The notes below the pieces were generated by a model, which made no database searches, was not told the origin of the DNA, and was given only the letters and a program-made list of their open reading frames with translations. This document shows positions 18,279-26,172 of a stretch of 64,000 nt of DNA, piece after piece. The translations under genes were made by a program, and so were the position numbers. The stretch covers positions 108,977-172,976 of the forward strand of contig NZ_JABEQJ010000006.1 of assembly GCF_014174255.1 (NCBI RefSeq), written 5' to 3'. Numbering within the stretch: position 1 is the stretch's first letter; each line of letters starts with the position of its first letter. The stretch comes from Gluconacetobacter sacchari. GTDB lineage: Bacteria; Pseudomonadota; Alphaproteobacteria; Acetobacterales; Acetobacteraceae.

Positions 18279-19799
18279 ATGACGATAATCGAAACCATGG
18301 AGGTTGATGTTTTGCAATTGAGCCGTTTGGCGTTGTCCAGTCTGCCCCGTACCGTCTACAGGCCGCGTTTCGATCCGGGCCTGTTGAAAACGGGACTTTT
18401 GCATCTGGGATGTGGCAGCTTCCATCGCGCGCATCAGGTGGCGGCGACCCAGGCGGCCATCCAGCATGCCGGAGAAGACGGCCTGCGCTGGGGCATCGCC
18501 TCGGCCACGATGCGCCGGCCGACGCTGACCAGGCAATTGCGGCGGCAGGAGAATTGCTACACGCTGCTGACCCGCGAGCCCGAGGGCACGGTGGCCTCCG
18601 TGATGGCGGCGATTTCCGAAGCGGTGTTCGCCGGCGACGATCCGGGCGCGTTGATCGGCCGCATCGCCGATCCGCTGGTCAAGGTGGTGACGCTGACGGT
18701 GACGGCCAGCGGCTATCATATCACCGCCGAGGGACGGCTGGACCCGGACGCCGACGCCATTCGCGAGGATCTGACGCGCCCGTTTCCCCTGACCGCGCCC
18801 GGCATCCTGGTGGCGGGGCTGGATCTGGTGCGGCGGCGTGGAGGCGTGCCGCCCGTGGTGCTGAGCTGCGACAATGTGGCGGAGAACGGCGACACGCTGC
18901 GGCAGGTGGTGATGGATTATGCCGCGCTGCGCGGCGACGATGCGCTGTCGGCGTGGATCGGCGCGCATGTGGTCTTTCCCAATACGATGGTCGATCGCAT
19001 CACGCCGCCGTTTCAGGAGGCGGATGTGGAGGATGCGCGGCGGCTTCTCGGCGGCGTGGAGGACGCGATCCCGGTTTCGGCCGAGCCGTGGTTCCAGTGG
19101 ATCATCCAGCGTTTCGACGGCGAGCGGCCGGCCTGGGAGGCGCATCCGGGCACGCGGTTCGTGCGCGATGTCGGCGTGTTCGAGCGTGCGAAGTTGCAGA
19201 TGCTCAACGGCACGCACATGATCCTGGCCTATGCCGGGGGGCTGGCGGACCTGCCGACGGTGGCCGATGCCGCGACCGATCCCGCGCTGGGGGCGATCGC
19301 CACGCAGTTCATGCGGCATGAGCAGTCGGCCGGGGTCGACCTGTCCGACGAGGACCTGGATTCCTATGCCGCGGGATTGATGACGCGGTTTCGCAATCCG
19401 GGCATCGCGCATGATGTGGAGCGGATCGGGCGCAACGGCTCGGCGAAGATGGCCGCGCGGGTGATCGCGCCGATGCGGGAGAACCTCGAAGCCGGCCGGC
19501 CGGTGCCCGGGGCGGTGCTGCTGATTGCCTGCTGGATCCGCTGGTTCGCGCTGCATGAGCAGGAAGCGCTGGAAATCGGCCTGACGGACCCGCGCGCGGA
19601 CGCGCTGCGCCAGATCTGCGCCGAGGCGCGTGACGATCATCCCGCCCAGGCGGAAGCGTTTCTGGCGATGGAGGAGGTGTTCGGGCCGCCCCTGCCGGAT
19701 CACGCGGGGCAGGTGGCGGCGATTGCCGATATGCTGCGGCGTCTGACGGATGGGGATGTGCGGGCCGTGCTGCGCGAGGTGGCGAAGGCCCGCGCGTGA
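18279..19799 (+). CDS. Mannitol/polyol 2-dehydrogenase, long-chain family
   Basis: The 506-residue protein is a polyol-specific long-chain dehydrogenase/reductase, which interconverts mannitol (or arabitol/sorbitol) and the ketose with NAD. Marks are LLHLGCGSFHRAHQ near the N-terminus, VVLSCDNVAENGD, and the catalytic Lys-Asn-His motif in AKLQMLNGTHMILAYAG. Length fits mannitol 2-dehydrogenase (about 490). A second in-frame ATG at 18297 is also possible. It stands alone, without a sugar transporter or regulator beside it. In acetic acid bacteria such enzymes make fructose and mannitol as redox sinks; the exact polyol cannot be told from sequence. Confidence 0.9.
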   Translation: MTIIETMEVDVLQLSRLALSSLPRTVYRPRFDPGLLKTGLLHLGCGSFHRAHQVAATQAAIQHAGEDGLRWGIASATMRRPTLTRQLRRQENCYTLLTREPEGTVASVMAAISEAVFAGDDPGALIGRIADPLVKVVTLTVTASGYHITAEGRLDPDADAIREDLTRPFPLTAPGILVAGLDLVRRRGGVPPVVLSCDNVAENGDTLRQVVMDYAALRGDDALSAWIGAHVVFPNTMVDRITPPFQEADVEDARRLLGGVEDAIPVSAEPWFQWIIQRFDGERPAWEAHPGTRFVRDVGVFERAKLQMLNGTHMILAYAGGLADLPTVADAATDPALGAIATQFMRHEQSAGVDLSDEDLDSYAAGLMTRFRNPGIAHDVERIGRNGSAKMAARVIAPMRENLEAGRPVPGAVLLIACWIRWFALHEQEALEIGLTDPRADALRQICAEARDDHPAQAEAFLAMEEVFGPPLPDHAGQVAAIADMLRRLTDGDVRAVLREVAKARA

Positions 19800-19838
19800 C
19801 GGCGGCTGGCCCGTCCGGGTTTTCGGGGGGATGGGGCC

Positions 19839-20417
19839 TTATTCGCCTTCGATCATCAATACGAAACATGCCCCTTTGTGCGCGGCGTGGAATTCCGGCT
19901 TCAGGCTGACAGGCAGGCCGGCGCGGCAGAAGACGAGCGCGTAGGGATCGGGGCTCACGGTGCTGCCGGGCCGGGTTCCATCCTCGTGGAAAAAGGTCTG
20001 CGTTCCCTCGCCGTAGAGGCAGAGCGTGCGCAGCGGCGCGCCGGCGGCGAGTATGGGCGCGAAGGACCCGGTGACGGGGTGCCAGGTGACGCGCAGAAAC
20101 CGCGCGGGGCCGAGGGCGGTCGTCAGGGCCAGGGTCTGTTCGATATCGTCTTTGAGGAATGAAAGGGTTTTCGGAAGCAGGTCCTGGTTCCGCCATCTGG
20201 ACAGGAGATGGTCGGGGGAGCCGGCGAGGGCGAGGGGCGCGCATATTTCCTGATTCCGGCTGAGGAAATCCGACCAGGTTTCGGGAACCGTGCGAGCCCA
20301 GACGACGAGGTCGGGGAAAGGTGTCAGCACGTTGGCGACGATGCGGGTATCGGTCGATGCGACGACGCGCAGGCCGGCCTTGTCGGCGGCATCCGGCCAG
20401 CTTTCGATGACGAACAT
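19839..20417 (-). CDS. DUF1826-like protein, second gene of a Zur-box pair
   Basis: The 192-residue protein resembles its upstream neighbour in its C-terminal half: LRTLCLYGEGTQTFFHEDGT aligns with LRLLCTYAGPGVQWKYHDGE, and both continue with a Leu-rich strand and a short His-containing stretch. The N-terminal DLVVWARTVPETWSDFL matches the opening of DUF1826 proteins. It has no signal peptide or membrane helix. It starts 3 bp after the upstream gene stops, so the two are one transcript. DUF1826 genes commonly sit in zinc-starvation (Zur) regulons; the biochemical role is unknown. Confidence 0.7.
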   Translation of the reverse strand: MFVIESWPDAADKAGLRVVASTDTRIVANVLTPFPDLVVWARTVPETWSDFLSRNQEICAPLALAGSPDHLLSRWRNQDLLPKTLSFLKDDIEQTLALTTALGPARFLRVTWHPVTGSFAPILAAGAPLRTLCLYGEGTQTFFHEDGTRPGSTVSPDPYALVFCRAGLPVSLKPEFHAAHKGACFVLMIEGE

Positions 20418-20420
20418 GGC

Positions 20421-21035
20421 TCAGCGACCGGACGAGACGGGTTGGCGCGGGCCCATGCCGCAGGCGTCCGGGTGATCGAGGGTCAGGACCAGACGTGTGA
20501 CCGGCGGCGCGAGGCCGGCGATGGGCGGCGAGCGGTGGAGGACCGCGCCGTCCATGGACCAGCCGGGGTAAAGTCGGCCCTTGAGGAGCGTGAGCCAGCC
20601 CGCGGGTGTTTCATGGACGGTCTCGCCGTCATGGTATTTCCATTGAACGCCGGGGCCTGCGTAGGTGCAGAGAAGGCGGAGGGCGACGGTGTCGACATGG
20701 AAGCAGCGGCAACTGTCGTCGCTGATTCTCTCCAGGCGGAAGCGGATTTCGGCGGTGCCTGACAGGCGCTGGTAACGACGGGCAAGGGCGAGCGTGTCGT
20801 CGATGAGTGCCCGCGTGCCGAGGGGTGCGAGCGGCCGGAGTTCGGTTTCGAGGATTTCAGCGGTGCCTCGGCTGAGGAAGAGGTCCGGCCCGTGATCGAT
20901 CCAGAGTGCCGCGGCCCGTTCGAGGTCCCGGCTCGGCCGGCGTGGTTCCTGGGCGATGGGCCCGTCGAGACGGTCGATGGTCCGGAACGCCGGTGGGACG
21001 GCGAAACGCTGGCGGGTCGGGCAGGCCTGTCCCAT
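20421..21035 (-). CDS. DUF1826 family protein, first gene of a Zur-box pair
   Basis: The 204-residue cytoplasmic protein has the DUF1826 core: CRCFHVDTVALRLLCTYAGPG, then WKYHDGE, LLKGRLYPG and VLHRSPP, with conserved Cys and His residues that could bind metal. It starts at 21035 with AAGGAG 7 bases upstream. An 18 bp Zur-box-like palindrome lies 18 bp before the start codon, over a TATAAT-like -10. The pair is therefore probably expressed when zinc is scarce. Function within that response is not known. Confidence 0.78.
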   Translation of the reverse strand: MGQACPTRQRFAVPPAFRTIDRLDGPIAQEPRRPSRDLERAAALWIDHGPDLFLSRGTAEILETELRPLAPLGTRALIDDTLALARRYQRLSGTAEIRFRLERISDDSCRCFHVDTVALRLLCTYAGPGVQWKYHDGETVHETPAGWLTLLKGRLYPGWSMDGAVLHRSPPIAGLAPPVTRLVLTLDHPDACGMGPRQPVSSGR

Positions 21036-21053
21036 TTTCGGCTCCTTGGTATT

Positions 21054-21071
21054 GTTATATTATAATGTAAC
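21054..21071 (-). promoter_or_regulatory. Zur-box-like operator over the DUF1826 promoter
   Basis: GTTATATTATAATGTAAC is an 18 bp palindrome with one mismatched pair, close to the GTTATA-N-TATAAC core of alphaproteobacterial Zur sites. It contains the TATAAT likely to be the -10 of the minus-strand DUF1826 operon, so bound repressor would block RNA polymerase. The divergent small gene starting at 21196 could also be affected. Confidence 0.72.
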
Positions 21072-21195
21072 ACATACCATGCCCGGATCGCAAATGAGTG
21101 GATGGCATCTGTCATGGGTGAGAGGTTTCCGGTGGCCATGGCGCGGCGGCGTTGGACGGCGGCGCGTCCGGTCCTTTTCCTGTCCGGGCGGCGGG

Positions 21196-21528
21196 ATGTC
21201 TGAGGCGATGGCGGACAATGAGCGGACGATGCGCCACGAGATGTGGCGTCGCTATGCGGGGGACGACTGGGCGGCGTTCGATGCGTTGCCAGCCGCGATC
21301 CGCAAGCGGGTGGCGGAACATGCCTATGACGCCTGGTCGGTCAATGTGATGATGCTCTGGCACCATTACAAACGGATGTACGGCCGTACGACGCGGGCCG
21401 AGCGGGCGCTGATCCGGTATCTCGATTATTGCGAGCGGCTGGAGCGGAAGGCTTTTGCGTCACGGTACAGCGCGGCATATGGCACGGTGCTGCCGCATGA
21501 CGCGGCCTGCGTGCCGGTCCTGCGATGA
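21196..21528 (+). CDS. Conserved-looking small protein, possibly DUF6525-like
   Basis: The 110-residue protein from the ATG at 21196 is rich in Trp, His and Arg. It contains YAGDDWAAFDALPAAIRKRVAEH followed by AWSVNVMMLWHHYKR, which loosely resembles small DUF6525 proteins (Y-D-x-LP-P-x-LR-x-W-LA). The match is from memory and weak. There is no signal peptide or membrane helix. It diverges from the DUF1826 pair across the Zur-like site, 124 bp away. Function unknown; an upstream extension reading through the operator is not credible. Confidence 0.5.
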   Translation: MSEAMADNERTMRHEMWRRYAGDDWAAFDALPAAIRKRVAEHAYDAWSVNVMMLWHHYKRMYGRTTRAERALIRYLDYCERLERKAFASRYSAAYGTVLPHDAACVPVLR

Positions 21529-21562
21529 AGCCGATCGCCGGCCGGCCCGGCAGGCTCGGCCT

Positions 21563-22267
21563 TCAGGCGTGGGCCTGTTCCAGCCAGTGGCGGACATGGT
21601 CCAGGTCGTCGACGATGGCGAGGGCCTTTTCGCGGACGTCTTCGGTGGGGTCCAGAAGATCCGGCACCACGATCACCGGGATGCCGGCGGCGTGGGCGGC
21701 GCGGGCGCCGTTGTGGGAATCCTCCAGCGCCAGGCAGGATTCGGGGGCGACGCCGATCTTTTCCGCCGCCGTCAGGTAGGGTTCGGGATTCGGTTTGCCG
21801 CGGGTGACGTCGTCGCGGGTGACGATGGCGTCGAAACGCGGCAGGAGGCCGACCAGTTCCAGATGGTGGTCGGTGCGGTAGCGGCTGGACGATGTGGCGA
21901 TGGCGCGCGGCAGGCCCAGCCGGTCGAGCAGGTCGAGCAGCGGGATGACGCCCTTTTTCAGGACCAGGCGGTCGCTGTCGACATAGCGGCGGAGATGCTC
22001 TTCCTGCAACGCGAAGAACCGTTCGAGCGGGAAATCGGTGCCGTACGTGTCGTGGACCATCTGGCGGCAGGTATCGGCCGGCATGCCGATCATGCCGCGG
22101 CAAAAGGCGAGCGGCATGTCGTATCCGAGGTCGGTCCCCGCTTCGGCCAGCGCATCCATCGCCAGGCTTTCGCTGTCCAGCAGCAGGCCGTCCATGTCGA
22201 AAATCACACCCTTGACGGCGTGGAAGGCGGATGCGGTCAGGTGGAGGGGGATCGGATATCCCGGCAT
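21563..22267 (-). CDS. HAD-superfamily hydrolase, beta-phosphoglucomutase/phosphatase-like
   Basis: The 234-residue protein has the HAD motifs in order: motif I FDMDGLLLDSE, with the nucleophile and acid/base aspartates, motif II ATSSSRYRT, and motifs III-IV RGKPNPEPYL and CLALEDSHNGARAA. The cap inserted after motif I is alpha-helical (class IA), as in beta-phosphoglucomutase and sugar-phosphate phosphatases. Substrate cannot be assigned. It diverges from the TetR gene at 22371. Confidence 0.87.
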   Translation of the reverse strand: MPGYPIPLHLTASAFHAVKGVIFDMDGLLLDSESLAMDALAEAGTDLGYDMPLAFCRGMIGMPADTCRQMVHDTYGTDFPLERFFALQEEHLRRYVDSDRLVLKKGVIPLLDLLDRLGLPRAIATSSSRYRTDHHLELVGLLPRFDAIVTRDDVTRGKPNPEPYLTAAEKIGVAPESCLALEDSHNGARAAHAAGIPVIVVPDLLDPTEDVREKALAIVDDLDHVRHWLEQAHA

Positions 22268-22370
22268 GCGGCGGTCTCTCTCTGCGGTTTCTGTCGGGAG
22301 CAGTATCGTCCGTCGACGGCGCGGGGTGCAAGCCGGGAAAGGGAATTTCGGAAAATGTTATTGATTTGAC

Positions 22371-23093
22371 ATGGAAATTTCGTGCTTTCGCGCCTATGGT
22401 CGGCCTGTCGGAGTTCGGTCCGCCGGTTTCTTCCTGTTCGAGAGCGATCCTGCCTTGCCTGTGCCGCCTTTGGTTTCGTCCCCACGCGCCTCGGTCTCCG
22501 CGCCCTCCCGGCGGGAGGCGCGGCGGAGGCAGACGCATGCCGCGCTGATCGACAGCGCGATGCGCCTGCTGTCCACCCGGGGGTTCGATGCCACCACGGT
22601 CGACGAGATCGCGGCCAGTGCCGGGATTTCGCGCCGGACGCTGTTTCGGTATTTTCCCACCAAGGCCGATATCGTCACCGCCTGGGCGCAGAACATGACC
22701 GACGTGCTGACGGCCAGCGTCGAATCCTGCCCGGAGACGTTCGGCCCGCGCGAGATCATTCGCACCGCGCTGGAAGCGGTGGTGCCGGAAATGGCGGAGA
22801 ACCGGGCCGAGGCGTTCGCCTTCGTCTATCTGATCGAGCGCACGCCGGCGCTGCTTTCCGTCAGCCTGCGGAAATATGCGCGGTGGGAGGAGGCGCTGGC
22901 GGCGGCCCTGGCCAGCCGGCTGCCGCGTTCGCCCGACCAGGCGCTGGCGGCGCGCGTGGCCGCGCGGTCGGCGATCGCGGCCTTTCGCACCGCGCTGGAC
23001 GAATGGATCAGGCTGAAGGGACGCCCGGCGCTGGTGCCGATCCTGCGCAAGGTGCTGGTGTTGCAGGCGGACCTGCTGGCGCTGCCCGCGTAG
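22371..23093 (+). CDS. TetR-family transcriptional regulator
   Basis: The HTH reads ALIDSAMRLLSTRGFDATTVDEIAASAG, then ISRRTLFRYFPTKADIV, a standard TetR DNA-binding domain. A helical ligand domain of about 140 residues follows (IIRTALEAVVPEMAENR onward). The ATG at 22371 gives 240 residues but has no ribosome-binding site and overlaps a TTGACA. A TTG at 22455 or GTG at 22461 would give a more usual short N-terminal arm. It ends 3 bp from the converging ndh gene. Ligand and targets are unknown; the HAD gene is divergent and could be regulated. Confidence 0.82.
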   Translation: MEISCFRAYGRPVGVRSAGFFLFESDPALPVPPLVSSPRASVSAPSRREARRRQTHAALIDSAMRLLSTRGFDATTVDEIAASAGISRRTLFRYFPTKADIVTAWAQNMTDVLTASVESCPETFGPREIIRTALEAVVPEMAENRAEAFAFVYLIERTPALLSVSLRKYARWEEALAAALASRLPRSPDQALAARVAARSAIAAFRTALDEWIRLKGRPALVPILRKVLVLQADLLALPA

Positions 23094-23096
23094 CGG

Positions 23097-24380
23097 TCAG
23101 TCCAGCCGTACGGACGGCCGCACGATCGCGTCGATCCGGTCGGCCAGGATGGACATCAGGCCGCGGAACAGGCCGTACAGCTCCACCTGGTGCTGGCGAT
23201 AGAGCATCAGGTGGCCCAGGCGCGCGCTGAGGCCGTTGAGGAAGCCGCCGCCGAACACGGTGCCGCCGGGCAGGGTGCCCCAGCCATTGTAATTGCCCAG
23301 CGCCACGATGGCGCCCTTGTTGCGGAAGACGCAGGCCGGGACCGCGACGCCGCCATGCAGCCAGGCCGGCAGGTGGCGGGCCAGGTGATGGGCCTGCTGG
23401 CGGGCGACCTGCGCCGTGGGCGGCAGGGGGTCGGTGGCGATGAAGGAGCAGTCGCCCAGGGCGAAGATCCGCTCATCATCCTGCGATTGCAGGTTGGGGT
23501 GGACCAGGATCTGGCCCGACCGGCTGAGGGACAGCCCGTCGAACGCGGCGGTGACGTCCGGCGCCTTGACCCCGGCGGCCCAGACCCGCAGCGTGGCGGG
23601 GACGCGCGTGCCGTCCTTCAGGCTCAGCCCCTCGGCGTCGGCGCCCGAGACCATGGCCGAGGTGCGGACCGTGACGCCGATGCTTTCGAGTTGGCGCTGC
23701 GCGGCCGTGGAGACGGCTTCGGGGAAGGCGGGAAGGATGCGGGGACCGGCCTCCAGCAGCGTGATCCTGAGTTGCGGCGGCGACGCGCCGAAGGAATGCA
23801 GGGCGACCAGATCCAGCGCCTTGTGCAGTTCGGCCGCCAGTTGGGTGCCGGTCGCGCCGCCGCCGACGATCGCGATATCGAGCGGCTTGCCGGCCGCGTA
23901 GGCGCGCAGAAGCTCCATGCGGAATTTTTCGTTGAAGCCGTTGGCCTCGACCAGATTGTCGATGAACAGGCAATGTTCGGCCACGCCGGGCGTGCCGAAA
24001 TCGTTGGCGCGGCTGCCGATCGCCAGGACCAGGGCCGCGTATTCGACGGTGCGGCTTTCCAGCACCACCTCGCCGTCGGTTGCGCGGAACGGACCGAGGA
24101 TGGCGCGCCTGTTCGCGCGGTCGAGCGCCACGATCTCGCCGGGCCAGAATTCGAAATGGCGGCTGCTGGCCTGCGCCATGAAGCTGATGCGGTCGTTCTC
24201 GTTCTGCGCCGTGCCCGCCGCGAAGCAATGCAGCATCGGTTTCCAGACGTGCGAGAAGCTCTTGTCGATCAGCGTGATGCGGGCCTGTCCCTGCCGGCCC
24301 AGCGTGTCGCCCAGCCGGGTGGCCAGGGCCAGCCCCGCGACGCCGCCTCCGACGATGAGAATTTCCGGTTTTGTCGCCAT
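23097..24380 (-). CDS. ndh: Type II NADH:quinone oxidoreductase (NDH-2)
   Basis: The 427-residue flavoprotein transfers electrons from NADH to quinone without pumping protons. It shows two Rossmann motifs: ILIVGGGVAGLALATRLG for FAD near the N-terminus and IAIVGGGATGTQLAAELH for NADH near 175. FALGDCSFIATDPLPPTAQVARQQA is the C-terminal FAD/quinone signature. Starts at 24398 (ATG) and 24404 (TTG) are also in frame. It follows the aldehyde dehydrogenase on the same strand, with 74 bp containing a strong hairpin between them. The pair makes sense as an oxidase unit: the dehydrogenase makes NADH and NDH-2 recycles it. Confidence 0.91.
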   Translation of the reverse strand: MATKPEILIVGGGVAGLALATRLGDTLGRQGQARITLIDKSFSHVWKPMLHCFAAGTAQNENDRISFMAQASSRHFEFWPGEIVALDRANRRAILGPFRATDGEVVLESRTVEYAALVLAIGSRANDFGTPGVAEHCLFIDNLVEANGFNEKFRMELLRAYAAGKPLDIAIVGGGATGTQLAAELHKALDLVALHSFGASPPQLRITLLEAGPRILPAFPEAVSTAAQRQLESIGVTVRTSAMVSGADAEGLSLKDGTRVPATLRVWAAGVKAPDVTAAFDGLSLSRSGQILVHPNLQSQDDERIFALGDCSFIATDPLPPTAQVARQQAHHLARHLPAWLHGGVAVPACVFRNKGAIVALGNYNGWGTLPGGTVFGGGFLNGLSARLGHLMLYRQHQVELYGLFRGLMSILADRIDAIVRPSVRLD

Positions 24381-24423
24381 CGTGTCTTCACGGTCCATCT
24401 GCAAGGGTTGCCACGGGTGGGAA

Positions 24424-24444
24424 GGGGCGCCGGCCGGGCGCCCC
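24424..24444 (-). terminator. GC-rich hairpin between the aldehyde dehydrogenase and ndh
   Basis: GGGGCGCC (24424-24431) and GGCGCCCC (24437-24444) form a perfect 8 bp stem with a 5-base loop just after the aldehyde dehydrogenase stop. There is no T run, so read-through to ndh is likely. It may lower ndh expression relative to the dehydrogenase or protect the upstream mRNA end. Confidence 0.5.
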
Positions 24445-24454
24445 CGTGGCCATC

Positions 24455-25957
24455 TCAGAAGAAGCCGAGCTTCTTCTCGCTGTAGCTGACCAGCAGGTTC
24501 TTGGTCTGCTGGTAATGCTCTAGCACCATCTTGTGCGTTTCACGACCGATCCCGGACTTCTTGTAGCCGCCGAAGGCGGCGTGCGCCGGGTAGACGTGAT
24601 AGCAGTTGATCCACACCCGTCCGGCCTCGATGCCGCGGCCCATGCGGTAGCAGGTGTTCGCGTTGCGGGACCATACGCCGGAGCCGAGGCCGAACTCGGT
24701 GTCGTTGGCGATGGCCAGGGCCTCTTCCTCGGTGCGGAAGGTCGTGACCGCCAGTACCGGGCCGAAGATTTCCTCCTGGAAGATCCGCATCCTGTTGTTG
24801 CCCTTGAAGACCGTCGGCTGGACGTAGAATCCTTCCTTGAGCACCGCGCCGAGATCGGGCGTGCCGCCGCCGGTCAGCAACTGCGCGCCCTCGTTCTTGC
24901 CGATATCGATATAGTCCAGGATCTTCCGCTGCTGCATCAGAGAGTTCTGGGCGCCCATCATGGTGGTGGGGTCCAGCGGGTCGCCCTGCCTGATCGCCTT
25001 CACGCGGGGCAGCGCGCGCTCGATGAAGCGCTCGTAGATCGATTCCTGCACCAGCGCGCGGCTGGGGCAGGAGCAGATCTGGCCCTGGTTCAGCGCGAAC
25101 AGGGCGAAGCCCTCGATCGCCTTGTCCAGATAATCGTCGTCATGGTCCATGACGTCGGCGAAGAAGATGTTCGGCGATTTTCCGCCCAGTTCCAGCGTCG
25201 CCGGGATCAGGTGCTCGGCCGCCGCGTGGGCGATCATCTTGCCGGTGGGGGTGGAGCCGGTGAAGGCGATCTTGGCGATGCGGTTGCTGTTGGACAGCGC
25301 GGCGCCGACATCGCGGCCCAGGCCGTTGACGATGTTCAGCGTGCCCGGCGGGAACAGGTCGCCGATCAGTTCCATCAGCACCAGGATGCTGGCGGGGGTG
25401 GTTTCGGCGGGCTTCATGACCACGCAATTGCCGGCGGCCAGCGCGGGGGCCAGCTTCCACGACCCCATCAGCAGCGGGAAGTTCCAGGGGATGATCTGGC
25501 CGACCACGCCCAGCGGCTCGTGGAAATGATAGGCGATCGTGGTGTCGGTGATCTCGCTCAGCGCGCCTTCCTGGGCGCGGATGCAGCCGGCGAAATAGCG
25601 GAAATGGTCGATCGCCAGGGGAATGTCGGCGTTCAGGGTCTCGCGGATCGGCTTGCCGTTGTCCCAGGTTTCGGCGCGGGCGAGCAGGTCGAGATTCTGC
25701 TCCATCCGATCGGCGGCCCTGAGCAGGATCAGCGCGCGGTCGGCGGGCGCGGTGTGGGCCCAGCCCTTGAACGCCTTGTGGGCGGCGTCCAGCGCGAGGT
25801 CGATATCCTCGGCGGTGGATTGCGGGACCTCGCACAGCACGCGGCCGTCGACCGGCGTGATGTTGGACATGTAGGTGCCCTTGACGGGGGCCACCCACGC
25901 GCCACCGATGTAATTCTCGTACCGTGCCTTGAAGGGCGGCTGTTCGTCGACAGACAT
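24455..25957 (-). CDS. NAD(P)-dependent aldehyde dehydrogenase, AldB/ExaC-like
   Basis: The 500-residue cytoplasmic enzyme oxidises aldehydes, probably acetaldehyde, to acids. Motifs are the cofactor-site GSTPTGKMI, the catalytic Glu in [12 protein letters not shown], and the catalytic Cys in [15 protein letters not shown], whose CxCPSR is typical of the AldB/ExaC group. [29 protein letters not shown] C-terminal features are also present ([16 protein letters not shown]). The start at 25957 has AAGGAG at 7 bases. Its leader holds a perfect hairpin whose loop is complementary to that AAGGAG. ndh follows downstream. Confidence 0.92.
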   Translation of the reverse strand: MSVDEQPPFKARYENYIGGAWVAPVKGTYMSNITPVDGRVLCEVPQSTAEDIDLALDAAHKAFKGWAHTAPADRALILLRAADRMEQNLDLLARAETWDNGKPIRETLNADIPLAIDHFRYFAGCIRAQEGALSEITDTTIAYHFHEPLGVVGQIIPWNFPLLMGSWKLAPALAAGNCVVMKPAETTPASILVLMELIGDLFPPGTLNIVNGLGRDVGAALSNSNRIAKIAFTGSTPTGKMIAHAAAEHLIPATLELGGKSPNIFFADVMDHDDDYLDKAIEGFALFALNQGQICSCPSRALVQESIYERFIERALPRVKAIRQGDPLDPTTMMGAQNSLMQQRKILDYIDIGKNEGAQLLTGGGTPDLGAVLKEGFYVQPTVFKGNNRMRIFQEEIFGPVLAVTTFRTEEEALAIANDTEFGLGSGVWSRNANTCYRMGRGIEAGRVWINCYHVYPAHAAFGGYKKSGIGRETHKMVLEHYQQTKNLLVSYSEKKLGFF

Positions 25958-25982
25958 GCGGACACTCCTTGGACTGCGATGG

Positions 25983-26007
25983 CCTGTCCGGCAGGAGGCC
26001 GGACAGG
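25983..26007 (-). promoter_or_regulatory. Leader hairpin of the aldehyde dehydrogenase mRNA with an anti-Shine-Dalgarno loop
   Basis: In the mRNA, CCTGTCCGGC and GCCGGACAGG form a perfect 10 bp stem with loop CTCCT. The loop is the exact complement of AGGAG in the gene's ribosome-binding site (AAGGAG, 25965-25970). The 3' arm's CGGACA can also pair with TGTCCG between that site and the ATG. Two exclusive folds, hairpin or sequestered start, are possible. This suggests translational control; none of it has been tested. Confidence 0.5.
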
Positions 26008-26040
26008 GAACCGGACATCAAACAGGACCGGGCCGGTCCG

Positions 26041-26073
26041 TGTTTCTGTATACCGCGTTATATAGACAGGAGG
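26041..26073 (-). promoter_or_regulatory. Candidate promoter of the aldehyde dehydrogenase
   Basis: On the minus strand TTGCCG and TATAAC are separated by 16 bp in the otherwise GC-rich leader, about 90 bp before the start codon. This places the anti-Shine-Dalgarno hairpin inside the transcript. The match is moderate and the assignment is by eye. Confidence 0.35.
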
Positions 26074-26172
26074 GCCGCCGGCAATCGGGCGGGCGGTCAC
26101 ATCGTTGTGAAAAATGGCACTGAGTGCCACAATAATATCATGTAAAAATTATATAAATGAGTATGTTGCTTG

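Noticed and set aside
18092..18298. A 68-codon minus-strand frame in the A/T-rich glgX upstream region
   Set aside because: It covers the divergent promoter region and the start of the polyol dehydrogenase; no ribosome-binding site or conservation signal.
22366..22400. TTGACA as the -35 of a promoter for the TetR gene
   Set aside because: No acceptable -10 sits 16-18 bp downstream; the nearest TAT-containing hexamer is 23 bp away.
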